A DNA stretch of 63,470 nt from an uncultured Eubacteriales bacterium (GCA_900542615.1 UQOG01000003.1:1-63470); one strand, 5' to 3'; positions 8,258 to 17,879 are shown, counted from the stretch's first letter. Made by a program: numbers and translations. Notes: generated by a model from the letters alone, not told the origin.

Positions 8258-9150
8258 TTACAGGAGGCCAGTCCATTCCTCTGTGCCGTTGTCCATATCA
8301 TAACTGTGAGCGTTGGTGGCCTCTATAAGTAGGCCCAATGGGTCCCTTCCACATCGGAGAACCGCCGCAGTTCATCAGTATGGCGGTCCATATACGCTGT
8401 GTCGGCGCTGCGGCCCAACATTCGGTTAACGATGGCAGTTACCTGTGCCCGGGTGATAGAATATATGGCCGGAACGTACCATCGAAAAATCCGCCGATCC
8501 AGCCGTACTGGGCGGCGCTGGTCACTTGGGTACAAAACCAGTCATCCTCGTTCGCGTCGGAGAAGAGGCTGGTTCCACCGGGCGTCTCGTTGGCAAACCG
8601 TATGGCGATCACTGCGAATTGGGCCTGGGTGATATCCCGATTGGGCTGAAATGCGCCGTCGGAGTAGCCCTGTATGATGCCCAGGGATAACAGCAGAGGC
8701 GCGCCACATATCATCTGGAACATCTGTGCAACGTATCGGTGACAGACACGTTCTTTTCCAATAGTAGGTTGTAGAACATCTGCGCCGCCTGGCCCCGGGT
8801 CATCTGCCGGCCGGGGGCGAAAGAGCCGCCTGTGAATCCGTCGAGATAAACCGTATGGTCTCTGGTATTCAACCAGCTGGACACGTCGGTGTTATCAGGA
8901 TCGGCGATCGGCTGAGTGGCCTTAAATACCACCTTGATGGTGTGGTTGGCCCGCACGTTCTCAAAGGTATAGTGACTGATAGCGCCTACGCTCTCGCCAT
9001 CTACCAGCACATTAAAAATCCGGTAACCGTCGCCGGCCATAATGTGGAAGGCCCGGTCGCCGCCCCGGCTGACGTTGGCGCGCCCGGAGGGGGTGATGGA
9101 GCCGACTTGGCCTGTCTCGGCGGTGATGGCGCAGGATCCGCTGGTCCTAT
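8258..9150 (-). pseudogene. SLH-domain surface protein pseudogene (5' truncated, frameshifted)
   Basis: Read on the minus strand, this stretch encodes in order a beta-rich repeat (ending FENVRANHTIKVVFKA), a first SLH domain (VYLDGFTGGSFAPGRQMTRGQ), a second (IIQGYSDGAFQPNRDITQAQ) and a third (ITRAQVTAIVNRMLGR), then the tail DVEGTHWAY and EATNAHSYDMDNGTEEWTGL. These pieces lie in different frames, with shifts near 8715, 8455 and 8326. There is no start codon or signal peptide; the coding sequence runs straight into the 3' end of the recombinase-like gene at 9147. SLH domains bind cell-wall polymers and anchor surface proteins. The gene is clearly dead and lost its 5' end by deletion. Confidence 0.85.
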
Positions 9151-10019
9151 TGGGCCGCTTTTTTCTGTTCTGGCAGCTCATCCCAACCGACGGCCAGCTG
9201 CTCCGTGTCCAGCAGACGGTCGTAAGCCTGTTCCGCCAGCAGCCGCACGCCGCGGTCGATCTCTGCCTGGGTGACCAGATACAGCTTTCGCAAGCACCGG
9301 GGATTGCACTTCTCCGGCGCTACACGGGCCGCACCAGACAGACTCTGGATGTCCCCCGTCACCTGTGTCCGCCGCAGGGGCCGCCTGCTTCTGGTGACGA
9401 ACACCGGCCCTGCCGTCAGCCCCTGCCGGCGGCAATAGGATAGCAGCTCTGCCTGCAGACACCTTGGCAACTGGACACGCCGCTGCTCACCGCCGGAGAC
9501 AGCCGGTGTGCGTCCACTCTGCACGGCCTCCACAGTGATCTGAGGCAGTTCTCCGACGTGGGCTCCTGTCAGGGCAATTGCTTTCACCAAAAGATACGTT
9601 CTCTCCTTTTCCAGCGCCCGAGCAGCAGACAGCAGCCGCAGATATTCCGTTCGGGTCAGTTCCGACTGGGGTGCCGTTTCCGTCTCCAGCTGTCCGGTCA
9701 GCTGCAGATCCCGGCGGCCCAAGTAGTCCAGCAGGCCGTTAGCGGCGGAGATGTTTGTGTTCACTGTGGCCGGGGCATATCCCTCTGCCAGCAGAGCCTG
9801 CCGCCATGTCTCCAGAGTATTCAGGACGATTTGCTTGTCAGGCGGCAGATAGTCGTAGAATGTCTTCAGTTTTGCGGCGTAAAACCGCACGGTCTCTTCC
9901 CGGCGCCCTCGGTGATTCAGATCCTCCAAATAGGCCCGGATGCTCTCTTCACTTACCGTTACACCGATTGCTTTCAGCGGTGCTGCCGCCTTTTGACACA
10001 CCGCGCCTGTTCTCTGCAT
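9147..10019 (-). CDS. Degenerate tyrosine-recombinase-like protein (gene behind switch 2)
   Basis: A 290-aa protein with an N-terminal core-binding domain (about 20-105) and a recombinase-like catalytic fold (about 115-270). The first catalytic arginine is replaced (GAHVGEL where GIRVSEV is expected), the HxLRH motif reads NPRCLRK, and neither GHSS nor a TxxIY nucleophile is recognisable. I expect no recombinase activity; DNA binding may persist. An open frame extends to 10226, but the ATG at 10019 has GGGGGAGGAG upstream and starts at the domain, so I use it. The C-terminus may be altered by the deletion that removed the 5' end of the SLH gene behind it. Its promoter would be the invertible segment 10040-10300. 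Confidence 0.7.
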   Translation of the reverse strand: MQRTGAVCQKAAAPLKAIGVTVSEESIRAYLEDLNHRGRREETVRFYAAKLKTFYDYLPPDKQIVLNTLETWRQALLAEGYAPATVNTNISAANGLLDYLGRRDLQLTGQLETETAPQSELTRTEYLRLLSAARALEKERTYLLVKAIALTGAHVGELPQITVEAVQSGRTPAVSGGEQRRVQLPRCLQAELLSYCRRQGLTAGPVFVTRSRRPLRRTQVTGDIQSLSGAARVAPEKCNPRCLRKLYLVTQAEIDRGVRLLAEQAYDRLLDTEQLAVGWDELPEQKKAAQ

Positions 10020-10039
10020 TGCTCCTCCCCCTATCAACG

Positions 10040-10300
10040 AAATCAACATTTTGAATACGTCCGCGGGCAAAGTAAGACCTGGAGCGCATGATTTCAGGAG
10101 AGAATCCGCTTCTAAAACACGCTCCAGACCTCGTTGGGGCAGAGAAAAGAGGGCCGAGAAAAATCCTTTTTCCCGGCCTGATTTTGTGCGTCCCAATTGG
10201 GGGGAGTCCCTTGCGGTTCCTTTCAAACCGTGCTATAATAAAAGCAATTTATGTAAGAAAAAAGGGGCCGTTGAAATTTTTTGTGACAAAATGTTGATTT
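10040..10300. promoter_or_regulatory. Putative invertible promoter segment (switch 2, OFF orientation)
   Basis: Perfect 14-bp inverted repeats, AAATCAACATTTTG at 10040-10053 and its complement at 10287-10300, bound ~233 bp. Each site has A/T-rich arms around a 4-bp centre (CAAC or GTTG), the same plan as switch 1. Inside is a strong plus-directed promoter, TTGCGG (10211-10216), 17 bp, TATAAT (10234-10239). There is also a terminator-like hairpin at about 10152-10178 and a long inverted repeat (CTGGAGCG/CGCTCCAG). The segment lies between the stop of an intact recombinase (10305) and the start of a degenerate one (10019). The promoter now faces away from 10019; flipping it would turn that gene on. 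Confidence 0.75.
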
Positions 10301-10304
10301 TGAC

Positions 10305-11150
10305 CTACGAAACCAGCCCCAGACGTTCCAGTTGCCGGGCGTGCTCCGCTCCGGAGGTCACAAGGTAGATACGAGTGGTTTCAATGGAACTGTGGCCCAG
10401 CACATCGGCCAGCCGCACGATGTCCTTGCAGGCCCGGTAGAAAATGGTGGCGAACAAGTGCCGCAGATTGTGAGGAAACACCTTGGCAGATTCCACTCCG
10501 GCGGACTTGCACAGCCGTTTCAGCTCTGTCCAAATCTGGCGGCGGCTCAGAGAGGTTCCGTTTCTGGTGAGAAAAATCTCGCCTGAAACGGTTTTGTGTT
10601 TTCTGGCGTATTTCAGCAGTTTGCGGCAAAGCTTGCCCGGCAGCAGAATGGTGCGAATTTTTCCCTTGAGGGAGATCTCGGTCCGACCCCGCTGGGCGGC
10701 CTCCACGGTGATATACCGCACCTCGGACACCCGGATACCGGTAGCGCAGATGGCCTCCATCAACAGGGCCAGCCGCTCCTGCCCACGCGCTCTTGCCGCG
10801 GCCAGCAACCGCTCGTACTCCTGGCGGGTCAGTTCACGGCCTGCGTCGCGGAACAGGCGGCGCTGGACTTTCAAAAATTTTGCCCGGCACTCGTCCCAGC
10901 CCAGAAAATGAAACAGTCCGTTAAGTGCAGCCAGCATAGAATTAATGGTCACCGGGGCGTAGTCTTTAGAGAGCAGGTGATCCCTCCATTCGGCAGCCAG
11001 TTCCCTGGAAACTGGTCTGCCGTCCAGCCAGCCGGCAAAGGCCCTGATATCCCGGAGATACTTTTCAATGGTGCCGGGGCTCCGCTCCTCCCTCCGCAGA
11101 TGTGCCGTATATGATGCGAGTTGTGCCGGGTCGATTGTCCGCTCAGGCAT
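10305..11150 (-). CDS. Tyrosine recombinase (probable DNA invertase of switch 2)
   Basis: A 281-aa tyrosine recombinase of the same length and organisation as the one at 2119-2964 and clearly paralogous to it. The catalytic signature is complete: GIRVSE, HNLRH, VLGHSS and TTRIYL. The ATG at 11150 has an AGGAGG site. Its stop codon lies 4 bp from the right repeat of segment 10040-10300, so it probably inverts that segment. The two recombinases share near-identical catalytic stretches, whereas their presumed target repeats differ completely, so each switch is probably specific to its own enzyme. No integrative-element cargo surrounds it. Confidence 0.9.
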   Translation of the reverse strand: MPERTIDPAQLASYTAHLRREERSPGTIEKYLRDIRAFAGWLDGRPVSRELAAEWRDHLLSKDYAPVTINSMLAALNGLFHFLGWDECRAKFLKVQRRLFRDAGRELTRQEYERLLAAARARGQERLALLMEAICATGIRVSEVRYITVEAAQRGRTEISLKGKIRTILLPGKLCRKLLKYARKHKTVSGEIFLTRNGTSLSRRQIWTELKRLCKSAGVESAKVFPHNLRHLFATIFYRACKDIVRLADVLGHSSIETTRIYLVTSGAEHARQLERLGLVS

Positions 11151-13054
11151 TTCTATAACCTCCTACAAATATTTTTCTTTATTTTATCTTGCAGGAGGCA
11201 GCTTATGCAGTACTAAGAGCCCTCCAAAGTCCGTTCAAAGTCTGGTTTCATTTTTTGTTTTCTGTAGTATACGTGAACTTGTAACGGGCGGTCCGTTATG
11301 CGTTTTTTGCTGTGTGTTTTTTGAAGCAGATGGCCGGCCGATGAACGTAAAGATTTCAGATATTGCCGCTCCCCATAAAAGGCCCGGCTGATAGAGCAAT
11401 TGGGATTCTGGTTGCCTCTCTGATCCGGCAGCCAATCAACTTGTAAGGGGTTTGGATGGGACGGATTGCCCTGTGTGCCTGCCGCATTTCTGGTCAGAGT
11501 GTCAGTGCGACCGGAGGCTGCTTTGCTCTGCCCGTATAGGAAAATATGGCCTATACAGACTGCGGTTTGCTGTTTGAAGCCAGTATGGCATCCGCTATGA
11601 TGTCCGCCATAGTTTTAAGAATAGAAATTTTGTGGAGGAAGTGATCTGCGTCACCTGGGCAGAGCGGCAAGACGCCAAAACCGGTATTTAGCAGGATGTT
11701 CGCCCCTCCTTTCGTTGTGATCTTGTGCTTCCCATAGCCTGCCCCGGAATGATAAAAGCCGCCGTAGAGTGGACACGACCTCCGGGGGTGGGCGATTTCG
11801 GGGCTAAACACACTTGGAAAGCACGGTGTATCGGATGGAGAATCCTGCCTCAGCTTATCACCTGAAAGGCGTTGTACAGGTCCGCCTCCGCAACCGCAAA
11901 ACTGTCTGATTTGCGATCAATCAAGCTGGTTTTCCCGGCTTTTGGCATCAAAAAGCTCGGACCAGATCGGGAGGCACTTCCGCCTGTCCCGAACCCCAAA
12001 CTATACAGGACAAAAAACGAGGCTCAGAAGCATTTTCTGCATCTGAGCCTCCTGCTGTTTTCGGTTTCAGAACCATTTGCCGGGACTTTTTCCATGGCTT
12101 TTTCCGCCTCTTTTGGGACCGATGGTGTGGCGTGGGACTAGGTGTCCAAGGTCAATCCCACACTGAAATATCAGAGTGGCGAATGCGCGGCGTAGGTCGT
12201 GGAACCTCGCTTTCAACAGCCGCCCGCTTCAGAACCCCGTGGAACATGTGCGGGACGCTGTACAGGGAGACCGGTCCGCCGGTGTGGGAGGGGAATACCC
12301 AAGGGCTGCTGCCGCTTTTCCCTTCGGCCTTTGAAAAACGCCCAAGCGGGCGGCAGATGGCCAAATAGACACGCCTCTGCAACGGCGGAACGATGGTCCA
12401 AAACCGGTCCCGGACCGCCTGGAGAGGAACTCTGCCCATCCCGCAAGGCGCATAGCGGCCGAAAGGCAGTCACGTGGGGCATTACCCGCGGGTGTTCTGC
12501 GGCTGTTTGGCGGAGTGCCCGCCAATTTCTGCCGGATCGGACGGATGGTGAACCGCGGGCTGCCGTCGCGTCGTCTGGCGGCCCTGGTCATCAGCTCAGC
12601 TATCTCCGTGGTGCGGAGACCGCGCTCCTCCGGCTGACGATGCGGAACACCAAGAAGTCCGATTCGTACAGCGCTTCGCAGCTGCCGGACGGTAGCACGG
12701 CAAGTACGATCACAGTTGTGCATTGAGGAACAGCGTCAGGTCATCGCGGCTTTTGCAACTGGTCCCTTTGACGTGGCTTCCCTCCTGTCGGCCTGTTTCT
12801 TCTCACAGATTCAGACGTTTGGGGCGGCGCCTGTGAACCGCCTCGTTTATACAGAATCAGGTGCCTTTGACGATTCCGAACAATAGAATCCAGAGACACA
12901 TGCAAAGTGAACGCGCCTTGATTTGATGTTCTCGCCAGGAAACGGTCCTCTGTAAAAGTTTACTCTTCCGGACGCTCTCTGCTTTCCGTTGAAAATACGC
13001 GGCCCTTCCATAAGAAATTGCCTTTGGGAATGCTGAATTGAAATCATCTCTGTT
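11151..13054. other. 1.9-kb stretch without a recognisable gene
   Basis: Several short open frames occur on both strands (for example 11551-11811 and 12229-12723 on the minus strand). None has both a credible ribosome binding site and a recognisable fold, and the 12.1-12.7 kb part reads like scrambled G+C-rich former coding sequence. The clearest element is a hairpin at 12019-12051, annotated separately. I read the stretch as decayed DNA between the second switch module and the ABC exporter operon. Confidence 0.5.
12019..12051 (-). terminator. Rho-independent terminator, minus direction
   Basis: Ten-bp perfect arms GAGGCTCAGA (12019-12028) and TCTGAGCCTC (12042-12051) enclose a short loop that can pair further. 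Read on the minus strand, the stem is followed by GTTTTTTG. It could stop readthrough from the exporter operon, which ends 1 kb upstream at 13055, or belong to a lost gene. Confidence 0.55.
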
Positions 13055-14809
13055 CTATGCCTCTGTTCCGTTCAGCTTCCACCGGGCGCTCTCACTCTGG
13101 AGCTCCACCATGCGGCGGTAGAGGCCGCCGCGCTCCATCAGCTCCGCCGGAGTTCCCTGCTCGGCTACATGGCCGTTTTCCAGCACCACGATGTGGTCCG
13201 CCCCGGCCACGGTACGCATCCGGTGGGCGATGACCAGCACCGTCTTGCCGGCCAGCAGGCGGGAGAGGGCTCCCTGCACCTTGGTCTCGTTCTCCACATC
13301 CAGGCTGGCGGTGGCCTCGTCCAGCAGGACGATGGGGGCGTTTTTCAAAAGCGCCCGGGCGATGGAGATGCGCTGCCGCTCCCCGCCGGAGAGCTTCGCC
13401 CCGTTCTCCCCGATGGGGGTGTCATAGCCCTGGGGCAGGCGGCGGATGAACTCCCCGCAGTTGGCGGCCTCCGCCGCGGCCCGCACCTCTTCGTCGGTGG
13501 CGCCCCGCTTGCCCAGGCGGATGTTCTCCATCACGGTATCGTCAAAGAGCACCACATCCTGGAACACCATGGAGTAGTCGGTCAGCAGCGCCTCCGGGTC
13601 CACGGTGGAGATGTCCACGCCGCCTACCCGGATGGTGCCCTCCGTAACATCCCACAGCCGGGCGGCCAGCCGGGCGCAGGTGCTCTTGCCGGAGCCGGAG
13701 GGTCCCACCAGAGCGGTCACTTCACCCTCCCGGGCGGTAAAGTTCACACCGTCCAATACCTTCTTCTTGTCGTAGGCGAAGCCCACATGGTCGAACACAA
13801 TGTCGTGGCCCTTGGGCTGGAAACGCTCCACTCCCTCGGCGGTGGGGGTGTTATAGATTTCGTTCATGCGGTCGGCAGACACCTGGGACACGAACAGCTC
13901 TGCAATGAGGGCCAGACTCTGGTCGAAGGGGGCGTACACACGGGTGATGACCAGCAGGAACAAAAACAGCAGCATGAAGTCGATCTGTCCGGAGACGATC
14001 AGGCTGGCCCCCGCCAGGATGGTGGTGGCGACCCCCAGGCGCATGATGACGCTGGCCGCATTGACAAAGATGCCGGTGCCCAGCTCGCCCTGGATGGTGA
14101 CCTTCTCATGGTCGTCGATCTTCTGGTTGAGCCCGGCCAGATAGCGCACCTCCTGGTTGGTGGCGCGGATCTCCCGGACGTTTTCCAACGCCTCCTGGAT
14201 GCCGTCGGAGACACGGATTGCGGCCTGTTTCGTCCGCTCCGAGGCCCGGGCGGAGATCTTCCGGGTGCCGAACAGCAGGCCGAAGGCCACCGGCACCCCC
14301 CACAGGCAGGCGATAGTCAGCCGCCAGTCATATACCAGCAGGCAAACCGCGATAATGGCCGTGGAGATGTAGGCGCCGTACAGGTATCCCAGCACATGGG
14401 ACCAGACGTGCTCCATGCGGTTCACATCGCCCATGAGGGTCTCGGTCAGGTCCGCCAGATCCCGCTTGCCGAAGTAGCCCAAGGGCAGCTTGCGCAGCCG
14501 CTCCGCCAGGCTGAGGCGGGTGGACTTCACCTCGTTGTAGACCAGGCCGTAAGTGGCGTGGTACTGCTGCAGGTGGGTCACAAAGGACAGAATGACGAAC
14601 GCGATTACCAGCCCAAGAAAGAGCGCCGGGCCGGGCAGCGGCGCTCCGTCCGTCAGGGTTCCCATCAGGCCGTACATCAACAGGTACAGGATGCCCATGC
14701 CGTCCATGACGACCAGATTGACAATGACCGTCCAGAAAGCGCCCTTTTTGGCGTTTTTCACGCCCTGGTCGGTGAGGGCGTATTTGCGCTGAAAGTTTTT
14801 GCCGAACAT
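13055..14809 (-). CDS. ABC exporter half-transporter, second subunit (membrane-ATPase fusion)
   Basis: A 584-aa type-I ABC exporter subunit with six transmembrane helices in the first ~320 residues. The nucleotide-binding domain has Walker A GPSGSGKST (about 383), signature LSGGERQR (about 487) and Walker B IVLLDEATASLD (about 507), with the H-loop in IAHRMRTV. The longer open frame has no good site; ATG 14809 lies behind GAGGGGTGAAG. It follows the 597-aa partner gene closely, and the pair would form a heterodimeric multidrug, siderophore or peptide exporter. The TetR gene upstream suggests induction by the exported compound. Length and motifs are complete. Confidence 0.9.
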   Translation of the reverse strand: MFGKNFQRKYALTDQGVKNAKKGAFWTVIVNLVVMDGMGILYLLMYGLMGTLTDGAPLPGPALFLGLVIAFVILSFVTHLQQYHATYGLVYNEVKSTRLSLAERLRKLPLGYFGKRDLADLTETLMGDVNRMEHVWSHVLGYLYGAYISTAIIAVCLLVYDWRLTIACLWGVPVAFGLLFGTRKISARASERTKQAAIRVSDGIQEALENVREIRATNQEVRYLAGLNQKIDDHEKVTIQGELGTGIFVNAASVIMRLGVATTILAGASLIVSGQIDFMLLFLFLLVITRVYAPFDQSLALIAELFVSQVSADRMNEIYNTPTAEGVERFQPKGHDIVFDHVGFAYDKKKVLDGVNFTAREGEVTALVGPSGSGKSTCARLAARLWDVTEGTIRVGGVDISTVDPEALLTDYSMVFQDVVLFDDTVMENIRLGKRGATDEEVRAAAEAANCGEFIRRLPQGYDTPIGENGAKLSGGERQRISIARALLKNAPIVLLDEATASLDVENETKVQGALSRLLAGKTVLVIAHRMRTVAGADHIVVLENGHVAEQGTPAELMERGGLYRRMVELQSESARWKLNGTEA

Positions 14810-14825
14810 CTTCTTCACCCCTCTC

Positions 14826-16619
14826 TCACTGTTCGCTGGTGATCTTCCACTGGACCGCCTGGTTGTAATCCGCCCACATCCGGGCATAGAGGCCGCCGGC
14901 GGCAGTCAGCTCCTGATGGGAGCCCTGCTCCACGATGCGTCCCTCCTCCAGCACCAGGATCTTATCCGCGCCTACCACAGTAGACAGACGGTGGGCAATC
15001 ATGATCACGGTGCGGCCACGGGTCAACTCGGCAAACGCCTTTTGAATCAACGCCTCGTTCTCGGGGTCAGCAAAGGCGGTGGCTTCATCAAGGACAACGA
15101 TGGGCGCGTCCTTCAGAATGGCCCGGGCCAGGGCGATGCGCTGCTGCTCGCCGCCGGAGAGATACGTTCCCTCGGAGCCGATCCGGGTGTCCATGCCCTG
15201 GGGCAGTTTCTCCAGAATGTCTCCACACTGGGCGGCCATCAATGCCGAGAGCACCTGCGCCCGGGTGGCGTTGGGGCGGGCAGCCCGCACATTCTCCAAA
15301 ATGGAGGCTTTAAACAGGCGGCCATTCTGGAACACAAAGGCGATCTGATCCATGAGTACATGGGGATCGATCTGCCGCACATCCACGCCGCCCACCTTCA
15401 CTACGCCAGAGGTGGCGTCCCAGAAGCGAGGGATCAGGCTGGCAGCGGTGGTCTTGCCACCGCCGGAGGGCCCTACCAGGGCTACGGTCTGTCCCGGCTC
15501 CGCTGTGAAGGACACATGGGAGAGGGCGGAGGCCTGGGCCCCGTCGTATGTAAAGCTCACATCTTCAAATTCCACGCGGCTGCTTCCGGGGGATTGGGGG
15601 TGTTCCGGCACTTTCAGCTCAGGGGCGCACATGACCTGGTCAATACGCCCCAGCGCAGTACCGGCCAGCATCATACCGGATGCGGCAAACATGATCTTGG
15701 CAAGCGCCGTGGAAATGATGGCGGAGAACACTGCGTAAAAGGCAAAGTTTGTAATGAACTCCGCAAAGGCGCCGCCAGCCAGGGCCCCGGGCGCCAGGAA
15801 CAGGGCCGCAGGCGCCAGGAACACAAAAGCGCCCTCGGTAAAGGTCAGATTGACGGACTGCGGCACTCGGCACACATCTCCTTGATAGTGCTCCGCTTTG
15901 GCGCTGTATTCCTCAATGGCTTCCTGAAAGGCCTTGAAGGAATAAACGGTCTGCTGGAAAATCTTGACTACCGGAATTCCTCGCACATACTCGGTACCCG
16001 CCTTGGTCATGCGGTCCTGGGCCGCCTGATATTCCGCCATCAGCTTGGCGTTTTTGCCGCCCATCATAGAAAACATGGCGACAATGGAAATCACCGCCGA
16101 GAGCAGGCAGGCCGCGCCCATCCGCCAATCAAATACGAACATCAGCACCAGCATGGAAACGAACAGGGTGACGGTGCCTACAATGTCCGCCAGATTGTGG
16201 GCAAGCAGGGTCTCCGTATCGGCCGCCGCCGCATCCAGCCGTCCCCGGATGAGGCCGGAGGCGTTGGAGTCGAAGAAGCCCAGCGGGGCTTTCATCACAC
16301 GGGCAACGCCCTGCTTGCGGATGTTGGCCGCTGTGCGGAAGGCCGCCAGATGGGTACACATCAATCCTGCAAAGCACAGGACGATACCGGCCACCGCAAA
16401 GGCAAACGCCAGCCAGCCGTATTGGGCGACATCCTGCGCCCGGGTCCAGTCCGGCGCCACCGCGATCAGATCCCGGGCCACCAGCCAGATGCAGATGTAG
16501 GGTGCCATGCTCAACAGCATGGACACCGCCGACAGGGTCAGCCCCAGGAAGGTCAGCCCCTTGTGACTGCCTGCGTAGTCCAGCAGGACCGCAACATCAC
16601 TCTTTTTCTTCTGCTTCAT
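14826..16619 (-). CDS. ABC exporter half-transporter, first subunit (membrane-ATPase fusion)
   Basis: A 597-aa type-I ABC exporter subunit with six membrane helices (about residues 20-320). The ATPase domain has Walker A GPSGGGKTT, signature LSGGEQQR, Walker B IVVLDEATAFADPENE and an H-loop in IAHRLSTV. The LDEATAFADPENE form resembles the iron-compound/yersiniabactin exporter-like branch (YbtP/YbtQ, IrtAB type), which would fit siderophore-related traffic, but that is a weak hint. The start at 16619 has AGGGAGG upstream. It is co-transcribed behind the TetR gene, with the second half-transporter following at 14809. Confidence 0.9.
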   Translation of the reverse strand: MKQKKKSDVAVLLDYAGSHKGLTFLGLTLSAVSMLLSMAPYICIWLVARDLIAVAPDWTRAQDVAQYGWLAFAFAVAGIVLCFAGLMCTHLAAFRTAANIRKQGVARVMKAPLGFFDSNASGLIRGRLDAAAADTETLLAHNLADIVGTVTLFVSMLVLMFVFDWRMGAACLLSAVISIVAMFSMMGGKNAKLMAEYQAAQDRMTKAGTEYVRGIPVVKIFQQTVYSFKAFQEAIEEYSAKAEHYQGDVCRVPQSVNLTFTEGAFVFLAPAALFLAPGALAGGAFAEFITNFAFYAVFSAIISTALAKIMFAASGMMLAGTALGRIDQVMCAPELKVPEHPQSPGSSRVEFEDVSFTYDGAQASALSHVSFTAEPGQTVALVGPSGGGKTTAASLIPRFWDATSGVVKVGGVDVRQIDPHVLMDQIAFVFQNGRLFKASILENVRAARPNATRAQVLSALMAAQCGDILEKLPQGMDTRIGSEGTYLSGGEQQRIALARAILKDAPIVVLDEATAFADPENEALIQKAFAELTRGRTVIMIAHRLSTVVGADKILVLEEGRIVEQGSHQELTAAGGLYARMWADYNQAVQWKITSEQ

Positions 16620-16678
16620 TAATAAAACCTCCCTTTGAAAGTTAGTATTAACTAACCTATGTTCAAAAAAGGTAGGGG

Positions 16679-17296
16679 TCATGCCCCCATCAATTTCAGC
16701 CATCCGCCAGTGTAGAACGTGCGGAACTGTTCTACGTCCCGCAGGGCCTGTTCTTTCGGCATATCATGGACCACGATCTCAAAAAGGCCATTGAACATTC
16801 CGCTGGCGATAATGTGGCAAAGAGACTGGCTCAGTTCCGGGACCTCCCGGCCCAAGCGACGGAGAACATCCATATAGCGGAGCGTGTACTCCACCTCCAC
16901 CTCTACCATGTTGTGGACAAAGTGCTCATAGCTGGTGCCCTCCGCCCGGCAGAGCAACAACTTGACCGGTTCCCGGTGCTGGCAGATATAGTCCACCATC
17001 CAATGGACACACTGACTGGACTCCAGCCCCATGTGCTCCGGCTGTTCCTGCTCTGGCAGCTCGGCAAAGGAAGTCTGCGCCTCCATGAACCGCCCCATCA
17101 AAGCGGCGGCGTGTGGCTCCACGAGGGAGGCAAAGAGCGCCTCCTTGCTGGAGAAATAGCCATAAAAAGCCCCGGTGGTTACACCGGCGTTCTTCACAAT
17201 TTGACGCAGGGAAGCGCTCTGAAAGCCCTTGTCCAGAAATTCTTGCATGGCAGCCTGCTGGATGCTCTCAAAAGTTGCGCTCATTTTTTCTTCCAT
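16679..17296 (-). CDS. TetR-family transcriptional regulator
   Basis: A 205-aa TetR-type repressor. The N-terminal helix-turn-helix is clear: SIQQAAMQEFLDKGF, then ASLRQIVKNAGVTTGAFYGYF with SSKEALF following. The ligand-binding C-terminal domain (about 60-205) is generic. The frame opens at 17329, but ATG 17296 starts the normal domain and lies just downstream of a strong operator-promoter, so I use it. It is the first gene of the operon with the two exporter subunits and probably represses itself and the exporter until a ligand binds. No specific ligand can be inferred. Confidence 0.9.
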   Translation of the reverse strand: MEEKMSATFESIQQAAMQEFLDKGFQSASLRQIVKNAGVTTGAFYGYFSSKEALFASLVEPHAAALMGRFMEAQTSFAELPEQEQPEHMGLESSQCVHWMVDYICQHREPVKLLLCRAEGTSYEHFVHNMVEVEVEYTLRYMDVLRRLGREVPELSQSLCHIIASGMFNGLFEIVVHDMPKEQALRDVEQFRTFYTGGWLKLMGA

Positions 17297-17314
17297 GGGC
17301 GTTCTCCATATAAC

Positions 17315-17362
17315 GCTGTAATATAACACCGTTATATTACAGCGCTTTGGTCATGCTGTCAA
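17315..17362 (-). promoter_or_regulatory. Promoter and perfect palindromic operator of the TetR/exporter operon
   Basis: Arms GCTGTAATATAAC (17315-17327) and GTTATATTACAGC (17331-17343) form a perfect 13-bp inverted repeat with a 3-bp centre. On the minus strand, a -35 TTGACA (17357-17362), 17-bp spacer and -10 TAATAT (17334-17339) place the palindrome over the -10 and start site. This is the expected layout for autorepression by the adjacent TetR protein. Confidence 0.85.
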
Positions 17363-17559
17363 GATGGCCGTTGAAATTCTTTTTTCAAAATGCGGTTTTG
17401 CTATATTGGAAAGCCGGAACAGGGTCGGTTGTATGCTTTTCCACGCTTTTGAAAAGCCTCTGGGCTTGTTTGGATGTTACATGAATTCCAAAAGATACGA
17501 ATGGAGGTGGCGCAAATGGCGAGAACCAAGGCCATCACGGTTGTTTCAAAAAGGCAGTT

Positions 17560-17874
17560 TTGCCCGTTGCCATCGCCGGGCTGCTGTACTGCATTTTCAA
17601 ATCCGTCTGCGTAAAGGATGGAAAGCTGGAGCTTTTCTGGCTCTGGATACTCTGCGGCCTGCCTTTCGTCATCCAGCGGACGCGCCTTTGGATCGTACCG
17701 GGCGGCGGCTCCCTGGGCGGCGGCGCCGCCCTGTTCGTGCTGAACTTCGTCTTCGGCGGTCGCACGGGAAACTTCGTCCTGGTTTTGCGGCTGCTGGTGG
17801 CGGCCTGGCATGTGCCCCTTACCATCTACCGGATAATTGCAGAATACACAACATGCCGAAAACACAATATATAG
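17560..17874 (+). pseudogene. Relic resembling the DUF6050 family of conjugative elements
   Basis: The open frame encodes a small hydrophobic protein beginning PVAIAGLLYCIFKSVCVKDG and containing LFWLWILCGLPF, VLNFVFGG and VPLTIYRII. From memory this resembles the DUF6050 membrane protein found in integrative conjugative elements of Firmicutes. The natural start is missing: the upstream ATG with GGAGGTGGCGCAA (about 17516) is in another frame. A frameshift or truncation is therefore likely. No other conjugation gene lies nearby, so this would be a remnant. Confidence 0.45.
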
Positions 17875-17879
17875 TGGAT

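Noticed and set aside
2119..11150. Intact recombinases as integrases of mobile elements
   Set aside because: No element cargo or attachment duplications; each lies against an inverted-repeat promoter segment, which fits an invertase.
12229..12723. Possible 164-codon minus-strand gene
   Set aside because: No ribosome binding site, composition unlike real genes here and no recognisable motif.
13169..16622. Very long plus-strand open frames (for example 557 and 607 codons) opposite the two exporter genes
   Set aside because: They have His/Gly/Leu-rich, motif-free translations, no ribosome binding sites, and mirror the third-position G/C of the real minus-strand genes.
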